Assembly (NCBI GenBank): GCA_030562195.1
Contig: JAUJPP010000012.1
Coordinates: 18,538,001 to 18,602,000 of the forward strand
Origin: Nipponacmea schrenckii
Lineage: Eukaryota; Mollusca; Gastropoda; Lottiidae
Length of the DNA: 64,000 bases
Reading direction: 5' to 3'
Shown: positions 37,239-48,770 of the stretch, one piece after another
Numbering within the stretch: position 1 is the stretch's first letter
Layout: each line of letters opens with the position of its first letter
The notes under the pieces: generated by a model
The model's input: only the letters and a program-made list of their open reading frames with translations
The model's database searches: none
Told to the model about the DNA's origin: nothing
Position numbers and translations under genes: made by a program

Positions 37239-37607
37239 TGTAGCTACCGATTAAGTTGATTACGTAAGTGATGTTAGTTACGCTTTCGTATAGGTTTATT
37301 TCTATGGGGTTTACGTTCAGTGCACTGTGTCACTGGATGATGGAGTCTGACCTCATGGTGTTTTTTTTTGTTTTTGTTTGTGTCGGAGAACAAAACTCGC
37401 AAACCTGTAATTTACTATCCATAATTTAGTATTTTTTGTTTTGCTGACAGTGTGTCAGTAACTTCATTACTGATGAGTGCGGGTGTGCTCTGTAATTTCT
37501 CGGACATTTACTTAAAATGTAAATAAAACATTAGATCTATTATAACTTTTCAATTTCATTCTGAAATATTTTTCGTGACACTTGTCGGTTGTGAAAACGA
37601 ACATTGA
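37239..37607 (+). repeat. 5' LTR of the BEL/Pao element
   Basis: Begins TGTAGCTACCGATTAAG. Identity with the 3' LTR runs to GAACATTGA. It contains a T-rich stretch and AATAAA near 37521-37527. The primer-binding site just downstream (GTTTGCGAGTTACATCC) was not matched to a tRNA. Confidence 0.93.
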
Positions 37608-37711
37608 GTTTGCGAGTTACATCCGAAGTACAATCAGTGACTGTTTTCGGACAATATTATTCTTAATGATGACTAGTATACGATGGTAGATGGACTTAAT
37701 TTCACGAATTA

Positions 37712-38314
37712 ATGAAGATTAGTCTAGGCCGCGGTCTAGTGCCTTTGTTAATCTTATTCACTTTATTGACACTTTTTATTGGAATTTGTATCCAGAATCT
37801 ATCCGGAATGAGTAATGATAGTAAAACTCCTACTTTGTTTAGTAGCCTTCATTCGACTCCTGGTGTAGTGCATAAAAGAGAACAATTAGCTCATGCTAAA
37901 TTGAAAGTAAAACAGATTCAAAGACAGCAAGAAATAGCTAGAAAACTACGTGATCTAGAGAGACAAAGGGAACTGTTACAAGAAGAAGAAGAACTTTTAG
38001 ATGCCAAATATAAAGAAGAGCAAGCTGAAGTTAGTTTAAAAATCTACGAGAGTCAAGAGCTGAATTCAAGATTGTCAGAGTTTGATGAGTTTGAGTCAAA
38101 TCAGGTTCCTGGAAGTGAAATGATAACTGCAGTTGAAAATGTGCCAGAGACTGAAAATTTACCAAGTGTTCCTGAAAATCCTATACATATGTCTGCTCAC
38201 GAAAATGTGTCAATGCCTATATCATGTATTTATAATGTTAATTGTTCATCAGAATTTAAACCCCTTGTTAGTCACAATATTGATCATAATTTTGCTAATG
38301 TAACTTCTGTATAA
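37712..38314 (+). CDS. gag: BEL/Pao Gag, N-terminal part
   Basis: 200 codons from an ATG 105 bp after the LTR. A hydrophobic stretch (about 10-30) is followed by a strongly charged coiled coil (about 55-112, rich in K, E, Q, R, L), as is usual for the N-terminal part of BEL Gag. The frame stops at TAA 38312-38314. The next frame, at +1, resumes with a PLVSHN motif that is also present just before the stop (PLVSHN at about codon 186). This makes the two segments one interrupted Gag, broken by a small indel or an assembly error. Confidence 0.75.
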   Translation: MKISLGRGLVPLLILFTLLTLFIGICIQNLSGMSNDSKTPTLFSSLHSTPGVVHKREQLAHAKLKVKQIQRQQEIARKLRDLERQRELLQEEEELLDAKYKEEQAEVSLKIYESQELNSRLSEFDEFESNQVPGSEMITAVENVPETENLPSVPENPIHMSAHENVSMPISCIYNVNCSSEFKPLVSHNIDHNFANVTSV

Positions 38315-39605
38315 AATTTCCCCCTTAGTTAGTCATAATGTTTCGAATTTGACCCCTAGAGATAGTTTTGTAACTTGGTCCCCTCCAAATGATGGAAATT
38401 ATAGCAATATGAACTATGTGCCTACAGCAAATGAATTTGTACATCCTAGAAACATGGCATCTTATAGTCAAGCTTATATGCCAACATCTAATATTTTTCC
38501 TGTTAATTATGTTGAATCTAGTCAATATAGAGCCAATAATGGTTTCATAGGTAATGATCACACAGTATATGATGCAAGTAATAATCATGCTTATGATGCA
38601 GCAGTGTCTAGTCATTATGTATGTAATACTGTTCCTAATAGTGTCAATTTGGTGCCTACTGGAAATGCGTTTGCGTCTGCTAGCAACGGTAATGCTTATG
38701 TTGCAAATAGTAATTATATTCCTATTAATTATTCAACGCCAGTTGATAATTTTGTGCCTATGAGAAACAATGTACCTGTTACTGTTTTTAATCATTCTAT
38801 GCCAAATGATAATTATTATGATCATGTTTCAATGTCAAATGTAAAACAAATTAAGCCTAATATCGAAAACGTAATGGCCAAACTTTGTGAAGCCATGACG
38901 ACCCCTAAATTGGAATATTTAACATTTAACGGAAATCCGTTGAATTATTCATCGTTTTTGCATAATTTCAAATCTTGTCTTGAAAATCAAACTCGGGACA
39001 ACTCTACAAAATTACAATTGCTAATACAACATTGCACAGGGAAAGCCCGTGATGCGATAGAAAGTTGTGTCAGTTTACCGCCTAATGAAGCGTATCGTAC
39101 GGCTAAAGAAACTTTGAGAGAAAATTTTGGAACTCCTCATAAAATTGCTACTGCTCACATTCAGAAATTACGAAATTTGCCTGATGTCAAAGTGGCTGAT
39201 GGTACCAATTTATTGGAATTTGCTCGGAATTTAGAGACTTCCTATAGAACACTTTTGGGAATGGGTTCGGATTATCTGTCAGATCTGAATCACTCGAAGA
39301 CTTTAATTGAACTTTCACACAAATTACCTACGTTTCTTAAAGCTAAATGGATTGAACGAGCTGGATATAAGATTCAGAGTGACATGAAACCAAAATTTGA
39401 TGACTTTTTATCATTTGTAAAGGAACGTGCTAAATTAGTTAACAACGAATTCGGCGAGGAATTCAATGCGCATAGTGCCGGTAAACATTCGGACAGACCT
39501 AAGACTAAGGCTGTTACTACACTAAGACCTGCATCAACGATGGTGACTGCGGAAAGAAAAAACCCAAAAACAAGACATTTAGTAAAGGTGACAATCATAC
39601 TTTAA
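38315..39605 (+). CDS. gag: BEL/Pao Gag, central part
   Basis: This frame has no convincing ATG of its own near its start and continues the preceding frame. The first ~150 codons are rich in N, Y, S and V (low complexity). The rest is the capsid-like domain: EAMTTPKLEYLTFNGNPLNY, FLHNFKSCLENQT, KLQLLIQHCTGKARDAIESC, as in DUF1759-type BEL Gags. It ends at TAA 39603-39605, 40 bases after A AAA AAC (39557-39563). The nucleocapsid knuckles and Pol continue in the -1 frame. Confidence 0.85.
39557..39563 (+). promoter_or_regulatory. Candidate -1 ribosomal frameshift site A AAA AAC
   Basis: The heptamer lies with AAA (39558) and AAC (39561) as zero-frame codons, the phase required by the X XXY YYZ rule. 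The zero frame ends 40 bases on; the -1 frame runs straight into the CEYC...C zinc knuckles and Pol. No strong downstream pseudoknot is obvious. A one-base loss from an A-run would leave the same picture. Confidence 0.4.
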
Positions 39606-42600
39606 ATCGGAAATGTGAATATTGTAAAGAATCGCTTTTTATATGGAACTGTAATTCATTTCCCAAAATTTCGGCTCAAGATCGTGCTAAATTTGCTATT
39701 GAGAACTCATTGTGTTTAAGATGTTTGAATTCAGGACACTACTCTAAAACTTGTAAACGAAACTTAAAATGCGGAATAGACGGTTGCGATAGGAATCATA
39801 ATACTTTACTACATGGAGCTGACTTTTCTTTGTTTAGAAAGAATGATAAAACTGTTTCTACAGATCGCTCTTCTCTAACTGTTGCAACTGGGGCTGGCGA
39901 GAAGAGAATTTGCTTAGGTGTTATTCCATGTAAAGTGAAAATAAATGATAGTGTTTTTGTTAAAACTTATGTGTTACAAGACAATGCCAGTGAATTATGT
40001 TTGTGTTCTCAAAAATTAGTGGATTCTTTAGGACAGGGAAATAGTAAAAAACAAAGCTTGAATTTAAACCCGGGGATTACTGGTACAGCTGATCTGTTGA
40101 GTCAAGATGTTGACATTACGGTTATGTCTATGGACGAATCCGTTTCGTACGAACTGAAAGGTGTTAAAACTGTTCAAGACTTGCCAATCTCTAAAACTGT
40201 AATTCCTATGTCTAAGGATTTGAAGCCTTTTTCTCACTTACGAAATATTTCTATTGACGATTTGGCAGAGTCTGATGTGACTCTTTTGATTGGTGTCAAG
40301 CAAAACCCAGGTATGTTTATCCCATTAGAGTGTCGTTATGGTAAAGAGGATGAACCTATAGCTGTTAAATATGGGTTAGGATGGACGATTCTTGGAGCCT
40401 TAGGTGATGAAACTAAAGTTACGTCTCATTCTATTAACTTTACAAAATTTGATTCGTGTTTAAATGATGCGGACAGTTTAAATGATGCGGACAGTTTAAA
40501 GAAACAATTGGATCGATTATGGACTGCAGACTTTAAAGATTGTGATGTCTCTGATGGTGTTCAGATGTCTATTGAGGACAAACGCGCTCTTCACATTATT
40601 ACAGATACTTTGCAAATGGTGGACGGACATTTCGAAGTGGCGTTGCCCTGGAAAGATGCAAATCCATTTTTACCTGATAACAGAAGAGTTGTAGAGGGTA
40701 GACTTAACAGCCTAAAGAAACGGTTTATTAGAGATCCTGGTCTTTATGAAAAATACAAGATTGGTATACAAGACTATTTGGAAAAGGGCCATGCTGAACT
40801 AGTGCCAAAAACTGACTTAGATTTAAAACATAAACTGTGGTATCTTCCCCACCATCCCGTTTTTCATCCGCTTAAGCCCGAAAAGGTGAGAGTGGTCTTT
40901 GATTGCGCGTGTTCATATGCAAATACGTCCTTAAACAAAAATCTCTTACAAGGACCAGATTTGGCTGGTGGACTTACCGGAGTTCTTTTAAGATTTCGAC
41001 AGGAAATTATCGGTATAACCTCAGACGTCGAAGCGATGTTCTCGCAAGTGCGTGTCGCAAAGGATGATTGTAATGCTCTGCGATTTCTATGGTTTAAAAA
41101 CAATGATTTAAACGGACCTATTGAAGAGTATAGAATGCTTAAACATATATTTGGTGCTACATCGTCTCCATGTGTAGCGAATTTTTGTATCAAACATTGT
41201 GCGGAATCGAATCGAAATGACTTCGATAGTCAAACAATATCAACTGTTGAAAAGAACATGTACGTAGACGATTTGATGAAATCTGTTGATTCGGTCGACA
41301 AAGCTTTATCTTTGTATCGCGGTGTAACTGAACTATTAAGTCGAGGTGGTTTTCACATAACAAAGTGGTGCAGTAACAGTAAGCAGTTGTTAACTGTAAT
41401 ACCAGGAGCTGAGCGCGCTAAATCACTCGTTAATTTAGATGCGGACATGCCTATTGAAAGTGCCCTTGGTGTGAAGTGGGATACTAACTCTGATACATTT
41501 GTATGGATCACACCTTTTGACGAAAATGTGATTGACTCTTGTAAACCGGTTACGAGACGATCGGTTTTGTCCGTACTTTATTCCTATTTTGATCCTCTTG
41601 GAATAATTGCTCCGTTTATTATGAAGGGAAAACTGTTGCTTCAGATGTTAAGTAGGAAACAGCTGACGTGGGATGATCCAATTTCAGACGAAGATCGTTT
41701 GCAATGGAATCGGTGGTTAAGTGATTCGAATCAATTGAATAAAATTGAAATACCTAGGTGTTATAAATCGAAGGACCTTAGTGATATTATTGATGTGCAA
41801 CTACATGCATTTTCAGATGCGTCTCGAGTCGGTTACTCTTCGGTTTTATATTTACGATTTGTGGACAAAAGAAACAATATTCATTGTGCCTTCGTGATTG
41901 GCAAAGCGAGACTTGCGCCAATTAGAGAAATCTCTATACCACGTTTGGAACTTTCTGCTGTGGTATTATCTGTGAAGTTATGTCAAATGGTGCGAGAGGA
42001 ACTGGAGTATGACATTAATTCTATATTTTATTGGACTGATTCTATGTCTGTTTTAAAATGTATAAACAACGAAAATAAGAGATTCCATACGTTTGAGTCT
42101 AATAGGTTAACTATCATTCATTCGGCTGCGAATCCATCACAATTTCGCTATGTGGAACGGAACATAAATCCTGCAGATGATGGATCCAAAGGACTGAAAT
42201 TGAAATCTTTCATACAGAACAGCAGATGGTTGACTGGACCGGAATTTTTGTCTGAAGAAGAATATTTGTGGCCAAAGATTGCGAATGTTCCTCCTTTGTT
42301 GGATACTGATCCAGAAGTTCGGAAAGAAGCTAAAATTTATGTTGTTAAAAATGAAGCTGATGATTTGATAGAAAAACTTTTTAATCACTATTCATCGTTC
42401 TGGAAACTTAAGAGAGCGGTTGCTATGATTTTGCGTTTGAAAACTATACTACGAAATCGTGTGTCGGATCATGTATCGGATTCTAATTTGGCGGACTATT
42501 TGACTGTTAAAGAGTTACAAATTGCTGAGATTGAAATTTTGAAACATGTTCAAAAACGTTCATTTCCAGAAACTGTTAAATCTTTTCTTTCGGATGATAA

Positions 42601-43256
42601 GAAACTCTTAAAAGAATGTGGTTCGACTTTACTGAAATTAAATCCTACATGGAACAATGATTTAATATGTGTCGGTGGACGATTAGAAAATGTACAATTA
42701 TCTGGATTTGTTAAGCATCCTATTATATTGCCGTACAAAAATCATGTGACAACCTTGATAATCCGAGAAACTCATGATTCAGTAGGTCATATGGGACAAG
42801 AATCTGTATTGTCAACCTTACGTCAGAAGTATTGGGTGGTAAAGGGTCGTTCGGTAGTAAAGCAAGTAATTTCGAAGTGTGTTATTTGTCAGCGTAGATC
42901 TAAACGTCTTGCAACACAGTTCATGGCGGATTTACCGAAACAAAGACTTCAAATAAACAAGCCACCATTTTCCTCTGTGGGAATCGATTATTTTGGACCC
43001 TTGTTGGTGAAGCAGGGTAGGAGTAATGTCAAACGATATGGGTGTTTGTTTACCTGTATGACCAGTAGGGCTGTCCATGTCGAGATAGCTCATAGCATGA
43101 ACACTGACTCAATGATAAATGCTTTGAGAAGATTTGTTAGTGCTCCCGGTTGCCCTGAAACAATATGGAGTGACAATGGCTCTAATTTTACCAGTGCTGA
43201 TAAAGAGCTCACAGAAGCAATAAACAAATTCAATAATGAACAGATTTCAAACTTTT
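39564..43256 (+). CDS. pol: BEL/Pao Pol: knuckles, protease, RT, RNase H, integrase N-part
   Basis: The frame is open from the frameshift site. Order of domains: cysteine/histidine knuckles (CEYC near 39614, [15 protein letters not shown] near 39710-39755, [15 protein letters not shown]); aspartic protease with DNAS in place of the usual D(S/D)GS (near 39980); reverse transcriptase from [16 protein letters not shown] (near 40890) with intact YVDD at 41261-41272; RNase H with [10 protein letters not shown] and YWTDSMSVL; integrase HHCC zinc finger ([10 protein letters not shown] ... CVICQRR) and the first two acidic residues ([17 protein letters not shown]). The frame breaks at a T4 run, 43253-43256; integrase continues at +1. 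The apparent start at 39710 is TTG and is not a true start. Confidence 0.93.
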
Positions 43257-43943
43257 GTCTCCAAAAAAGGGATTTCGTGGCATTTCAACCCCCCTGCAGC
43301 AAGCCACATGGGAGGGGTGTGGGAGCGAATGATTCGTTCTGTTCGCCAAATCCTAAAATCGGTATTAAAAGAACAACTTGTTTGTGACGAAGTGCTATTG
43401 ACTGTAGTTTCAGAAGCTGTTTATATTTTGAACAATAGACCGTTAACAAGAAATAGTGACAGTGTTATGGACTTAGAACCTCTCACGCCCAATCATTTAC
43501 TTCATTTAAGAAGCAGTTCTGGACTTCCTCCCGGATTATTTGAACAGAAAGATTTGTATTTGCGTCGCAAGTGGAGACAAGCACAATATTTATCGAACAT
43601 ATTTTGGACCAGATGGGTTAAGGAGTACCTTCCTACTTTAACTGAACGTTCCAAATGGTGTAAAATCAAACGTAATATCTCTGTTGGAGATTTAGTTTTA
43701 TTAACGGACGAAAACTTTTCTCGTGGACAGTGGCCACTCGCTGTTGTGGTTGAAGCTGTTAAATCTAAGGATGGTTTGGTTAGAACAGTGAAGGTTAGAA
43801 CACGCTCAACAGTAGCCACTTGTGCAAAGCGTCGTGGACATACTGAAATTAAAAATAATTTTATAACATTAACAAGGCCAATTCATAAAATTTGTGTTCT
43901 TGAATTAGATCAGTCGGATGCGGATCCTACTTCGGATAATTAG
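43257..43943 (+). CDS. pol: BEL/Pao integrase C-part and DUF5641-like tail
   Basis: This frame carries the third catalytic residue in [18 protein letters not shown], then [40 protein letters not shown] and WPLAVVVEA, the usual C-terminal domain of BEL integrases. It ends at TAA just after 43940. The shift from the preceding frame needs one extra T in TTTT at 43253-43256, either a mutation or a base-call error in a homopolymer. Confidence 0.9.
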   Translation, partial: VSKKGISWHFNPPAASHMGGVWERMIRSVRQILKSVLKEQLVCDEVLLTVVSEAVYILNNRPLTRNSDSVMDLEPLTPNHLLHLRSSSGLPPGLFEQKDLYLRRKWRQAQYLSNIFWTRWVKEYLPTLTERSKWCKIKRNISVGDLVLLTDENFSRGQWPLAVVVEAVKSKDGLVRTVKVRTRSTVATCAKRRGHTEIKNNFITLTRPIHKICVLELDQSDADPTSDN

Positions 43944-44069
43944 GAAAATGGCTTAGTTTGTTAAATCATATTGTATTACATGTATTTGTTTAAATTGTAT
44001 TGGTGTTATAGGTAGCTTTTACATTTGTAGTACATAAAAATTTGGATAGTATTTTTATGTAGGGGCTGG

Positions 44070-44439
44070 TGTAGCTACCGATTAAGTTGATTACGTAAGT
44101 GATGTTAGTTACGCTTTCGTATAGGTTTATTTCTATGGGGTTTACGTTCAGTGCACTGTGTCACTGGATGATGGAGTCTGACCTCATGGTGTTTTTTTTT
44201 GTTTTTGTTTGTGTCGGAGAACAAAACTCGCAAACCTGTAATTTACTATCCATAATTTAGTATTTTTTGTTTTGCTGACAGTGTGTCAGTAACTTCATTA
44301 CTGATGAGTGCGGTGTGTGCTCTGTAATTTCTCGGACATTTACTTAAAATGTAAATAAAACATTAGATCTATTATAACTTTTCAATTTCATTCTGAAATA
44401 TTTTTCGTGACACTTGTCGGTTGTGAAAACGAACATTGA
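44070..44439 (+). repeat. 3' LTR of the BEL/Pao element
   Basis: Matches the 5' LTR with one length difference. It is preceded by AGGGGCTGG, a short purine-rich tract that could be the plus-strand primer. AATAAA at 44354-44359 could serve as its poly(A) signal. Confidence 0.93.
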
Positions 44440-44802
44440 TTGGCGTTGCAACAATATTTTAGTTATTGAGATAACACTTGCTTTGTATAGCACAGATTCT
44501 AGATGTATTGCTGGCGATTAGGTGTCTGACTCCAATTTTCAGCACTAGAATCTGTACTATACCAAGAAAGTGTTATCTCTATAACGAAAATATTGCAATA
44601 ATAGTCATTGTTCTTGAATCACGGAAGTTGTAAACGAAGTGATTTGGTTGGATTTAACGCAATTGACTAAAGCCAATCAGAGCCCTCGACAGAAAGTATG
44701 TAGATGATAAACCATAATGTTTATGGTCTATGTGTCCATTGTTTTGATTGGTAGCATTCTATGATTCAAGAACAAGGGCTATTATCGTAGTCAAGGTATA
44801 GG

Positions 44803-47800
44803 ATGATGTTCGTGAAATTGCAAAGGAGTGTGACCCTTAATTACTTATCCCTGTAACATGGCATTTAGGGAGTCATTAAAGCCATGCTTCGCCATTTTTA
44901 GGTATTTGATTGGGTCCTTGGAATTGGTGTTCAACTGTAAATAGTCCTTAAAAATACTAGATCATTTCAAAGATAGGCCTTAGGGTTAAACAATGGTCCA
45001 TATATTTTCATATGCTAGACTAAACCATATTTAAGATAATAGTTTTGTTTTGGTGCGAGCTTTCTGTCAACAATACATTTCTGGTTCAAAATCGACTGTT
45101 AACCCTATATGCACAATATATTTCTCTTAAACGAAAATTTGGTTGTTGTAGTTTTACATTATTCCTTAATGAATTACTTCCCTTATAACTTTATTGAAAA
45201 GACTACAGACTACAAACAGTTGTCTAAGAATTATCTCCCTTTAATCGCAATATCAATAGATGCTTCCTTCTATAGATGTCATTGGATGCTTCCGGATAAA
45301 ATGTGAATTGCATCGAATCCTTAAATTGAAGTAAATGCTTTTGTCACCCTGTAATTGAGACGACTTGTGTATGTGGGTAAATAATATACTCTTTTTAAGA
45401 GTAGTGTCCGAATAACTGACTAATTATCACTTTTACATAATATTATGACAACAATGTGGAAAATAATTGACTATTGATTGAGTTTTCACCAATCAAAGCC
45501 TTTCAGCAAAATATATTTTTATATATTTTCATTTTTAAAACATTTACTCATATTCTTAAAATATAGCTCTTCTGGAAATTTCGGCATTTGGGAAGCAGAA
45601 GTTACGGACTTCCTTTCTTAAAAAAATCCTTTTCCGGCAAATAACAGTTTTAATATCCGGCTCGCTTCTGATGTATGATTCCTCCTTTCTCCCCTTTTGC
45701 TTTATGACACTTTTATAAAATGGCAGATGATGAAAATGCATGTCTGTGGAATGCGAGTTTTGGAAACAAAGCAGTATTTCATATCTGATTTCAAACAGGA
45801 TTTATAAAAAGTAAACAATGTGGCGCATCGATATGACATTAAAAATGAATCACGGACTATATTTATTAAAATAAACATGGCCGACATTGGAATGAGATAA
45901 TGCTCAAATAGTTTGTTGTTGTTATTCTGTTTTGGATGTTTTGTGTTGGACGATGAAATGTTAATTTAAGGAAGTTGCGAATTTGAATGGATTTTCTATA
46001 AAGGTAAAGTATGAAAGCACTCGTTTAATGGCGATCTGCAGTATATATCAGGCGTAGACGTCGAAATAATTGACACATTTTTCGATAGTTTCACACCCAT
46101 CTTGGTCATAGTCAGACAGTAGTACTAGTAGGCCTTCTCAAAGATCTAGAATTCTTTATATTACTATTATAATAATGGTTTTGATATTATTCCTGAGGAG
46201 ATCTGCTATTTAGACCAAAGCCTTATATTTTTACAGGTTAAGGGGTCTTGCACTGATAAAGTTCTAAAGAAAGGTATTTGAATATGTTTCTGACTCTGTC
46301 AAATATGTATTATTGAAGGGCATTGTTCAATTTTCTTCCAAATTAGTTTCAACCATCGAAGCTACTAAATTTAATCCCACATCTTTCAAATGTATGAGTG
46401 TTGTAAGCTAGCCTACAAGCAGTAGAAGATAGGCCTACGGTAGGCTACTTCTTAAATCTTCAAGATTTGCAGGTGCTTGCTGAAATGATTGATAACCAAA
46501 CTAAAGGGAACGTGATGTTTCATAGAAAGTAAATTATACCTAGTGTTTAAGAGTAATGAAGCATGTTTGGTGTCTGGTCGTTGATTGTTACATTTAGCAG
46601 AACTGCCCCTACAGTTAGTTTCCCTTTTAACAAACTAGGAAGATTGGGGATGGTTTTTTACTTTTGTTTCACAGTCAAATTAATACTTAAACTCATTGCA
46701 TAAGACCTTCTATTTGGTCAAACAAGAAAACACTGGAAAAAGTAAAAGTTGTGCTACTGAAAATTCATAACATCCACATACTTTTTTAATAGGCTTTTGA
46801 ACTAATTATACAAAATGATATCTTGTTATGAAAAGTATATAAGCTCTAGATTGCACTCAGTCGAACATTTTGTGTGAAATCTGTTATGTCTATGTTGGAA
46901 AGATGCATAGTTTCATATGGCAGTACATGGTGTCTATTGGTGTTTCGTATTGCAACAAATAGTATTTTAAAAAAAAAAAACATTTTGAAGGTGGATGTCA
47001 CTTAATAATTGAAAAACTTCAAATCTACACCAATAATAACTGAAGAGTAAGAGTTAGCTTCATGATGCATAGTTTGATTCTTGGCTGTTATCAATAACCT
47101 TTCTTTAAATGCACTTAGGACTGTTCATTAGAAAAAAAACCAGTTTGTCTTACAAGTCCCTAATTAATTTGTTTCTAGCATAATTACGAAGAGAATTTCC
47201 ATGGTTCAACTCACACTAAGAAACATCATTAAGTCCTTTCTTTTGATTACCCAGAGCATGACCTTGGATGACATAGTTGCTCTTTGCTTATGCTTAGTTC
47301 CCATGTACTGTCTTTATTATCCCATGAGGTTCAGAAGGGTAGGTCGTAAAACTCTGTTCATGTTATTTTATGTATTTTGGTATTCTATTTATTATCTCTA
47401 ACAACAGGAATAATTTTTCTAAATATCAATCTGCAAAAACATAATGAATGAATTTTAACTGACCATTTCTCCTGTTAAGTAAGCTTAGTTCATAGCAATA
47501 AAATTTGAAAATTTATTTTTATACAGCTTCACTTAATAACATCATGATGTTATTTGGTCATGTGATGAAACGTGGAGTATAAATTTAGCATTTTAACGTG
47601 GATTAGACTTATATGGATTCACTGAGCCTTTTTACTTCCATATACAGCCTAATAATTGAAGTATACATGGATTATTCATTATAAACAAAGATAAGATTTG
47701 ATTCTACAAATAGGAGAACCCAACTTTAAAGTATAATGCTAAATTATCATACAATTCACTAAAAATATAAAGTGTCAAATATGACTGTTCTTGCTTCTAT

Positions 47801-47910
47801 TGCTTCTTTTTGCACTATTTACATTTTCCTAAGCGATTATAACCTATAAAATCATATCAGATATAAATGTATGTTGAAGGTGACAAGGCTGTTGAACAGA
47901 TAGATCACTA
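44803..47910. other. Non-coding stretch, possible upstream part of the NCK gene
   Basis: No gene recognised. A CATGGCCGACATTGG segment near 45877-45893 and a donor-like AAAG-GTAAAGT near 46003 could belong to a 5' untranslated exon of NCK, but nothing in the sequence proves it. Frames at 45109-45306 and 47201-47401 have no motif. Confidence 0.35.
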
Positions 47911-47913
47911 TTT

Positions 47914-48240
47914 ATTAAAGAGAGGTCTTAGAATGAACATTAAATTTGAAAACTCTAATCTTCACCAATAAGAGCTCTATTCATCAGTAAATATACCTGC
48001 TACCATAAATAACATAAAAAAATAAATAAATATCCAAAAAACTAAGTAATTATCCATAAAGATGCATTTGATTAATGAAAAACCCTTAATACATTGATTA
48101 GGTGTTTTTCAAAACTGTTTTAGTTGTGTGAGTTTTCCAGATTTTAAGGGATTCTGTTACTTTATGACACCAGGTAAGTCCACTGATGAATATATACTCA
48201 TATTGACCATTTTTGAGAAATAAAATTTTATGTAAATTGG
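47914..48240 (+). mobile_element. MITE related to 31826-32159, eroded right end
   Basis: Shares AAGAGCTCTATTCATCAGTA, TAATTATCCATAAAGATGCA and TTTTAAGGGATTCTGTTA with the copy at 31.8 kb. The left end reads TTAAAGAGAGGTCTTAG; the right GCAGTATCCC end is lost. Confidence 0.75.
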
Positions 48241-48494
48241 CTCAGTATATTTGTTAAATTGTAAAAGAACAAGACGTTTGTTTTTGTTTCTGAAACTTTT
48301 GTTTCTCTATCAGATCAAAAGCAAAACAAATATTTTGTGCAGTAAAACCCATACCATAATATTGTGTTTCGTTGATTAAAGTGAATGTATTAGAATGGAC
48401 GTACAATTTAATTGCTCAAGAAGTGTCATGGGAACGGTATATATTCATCAGTGAACTTACCTGGTAACAGAATCCCTGTAACATCTGAAATTAT

Positions 48495-48545
48495 TGAAAT
48501 AAAATGAAATGAATGGAGCTGTATTTCCTACTCTTCTGCACCACT
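48495..48545 (-). repeat. SINE-like tail fragment, minus orientation
   Basis: AAAATGAAATGAATGGAGCT and TACTCTTCTGCACCA match, inverted, the 3' tail of the SINE-like units (compare 19790-19840). Only the tail remains. Confidence 0.4.
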
Positions 48546-48589
48546 CTGAAATATTGAAATGCACTTACCAGTACTGTAATTAATGTATT

Positions 48590-48770
48590 AAACGTTGTTT
48601 AATAATCAAATCCATCTTTATGGATAATTAATTAGTTTTTTGGATGTTTATTTATTTTTTGTTATTTATGGCAGCAGGTATATCTACTGATGAATATAAA
48701 TGCTCTTATTGGGCTAAGTTAAAAAATTTTCAAATTTTATGTTCATTCTAAGACGCAGTATCCCTTTAAC
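48590..48770 (-). mobile_element. MITE half-copy, inverted relative to 47914-48240
   Basis: Ends GACGCAGTATCCCTTTAAC, the terminal repeat of the 31.8-kb MITE, preceded inverted by AAAATTTTATGTTCATT and CCATCTTTATGGATAATTA. It covers only the left half of the full element and faces the copy 350 bp upstream. Confidence 0.75.

Larger units (their letters stand above)
37239..44439 (+). mobile_element. BEL/Pao LTR retrotransposon, near intact
   Basis: The element is about 7.2 kb, with LTRs at 37239-37607 and 44070-44439, gag, protease, RT, RNase H and integrase in BEL order, and no envelope frame. The LTRs appear to differ only by a one-base indel pattern (GTGCGGGTGTGC versus GTGCGGTGTGTGC), implying recent insertion. 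Flanks read GTGGC on the left and TTGGC on the right, a possible imperfect 5-bp target duplication. If the LTR is instead taken to end at the TGT...ACA form (37603/44435), no duplication is seen. Reading frame changes occur near 38312, 39557-39563 and 43253-43256. Confidence 0.94.
37181..44802. mobile_element. TIR element split by the BEL/Pao insertion
   Basis: CCTATACCTTGACTAC and AATAATAGCC at 37181-37206 match, inverted, 44777-44802 with a single mismatch (26 bp). Without the inserted retrotransposon (37239-44439) the element would be about 421 bp and non-coding. The right part folds into nested hairpins: 44447-44501 pairs with 44547-44605, and ATTGTTCTTGAATCA (about 44608) pairs with TGATTCAAGAACAA (about 44762). 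It is therefore a foldback-type MITE that served as target for the LTR element. Confidence 0.78.

Noticed and set aside
37450..37500. CTGATGAG in the BEL LTR as a hammerhead ribozyme
   Set aside because: No GAAAC partner or helix II follows within the right distance.
39710..39712. Start of Pol at 39710
   Set aside because: The codon is TTG and the frame is open and clearly coding (zinc knuckle CEYC) upstream of it.
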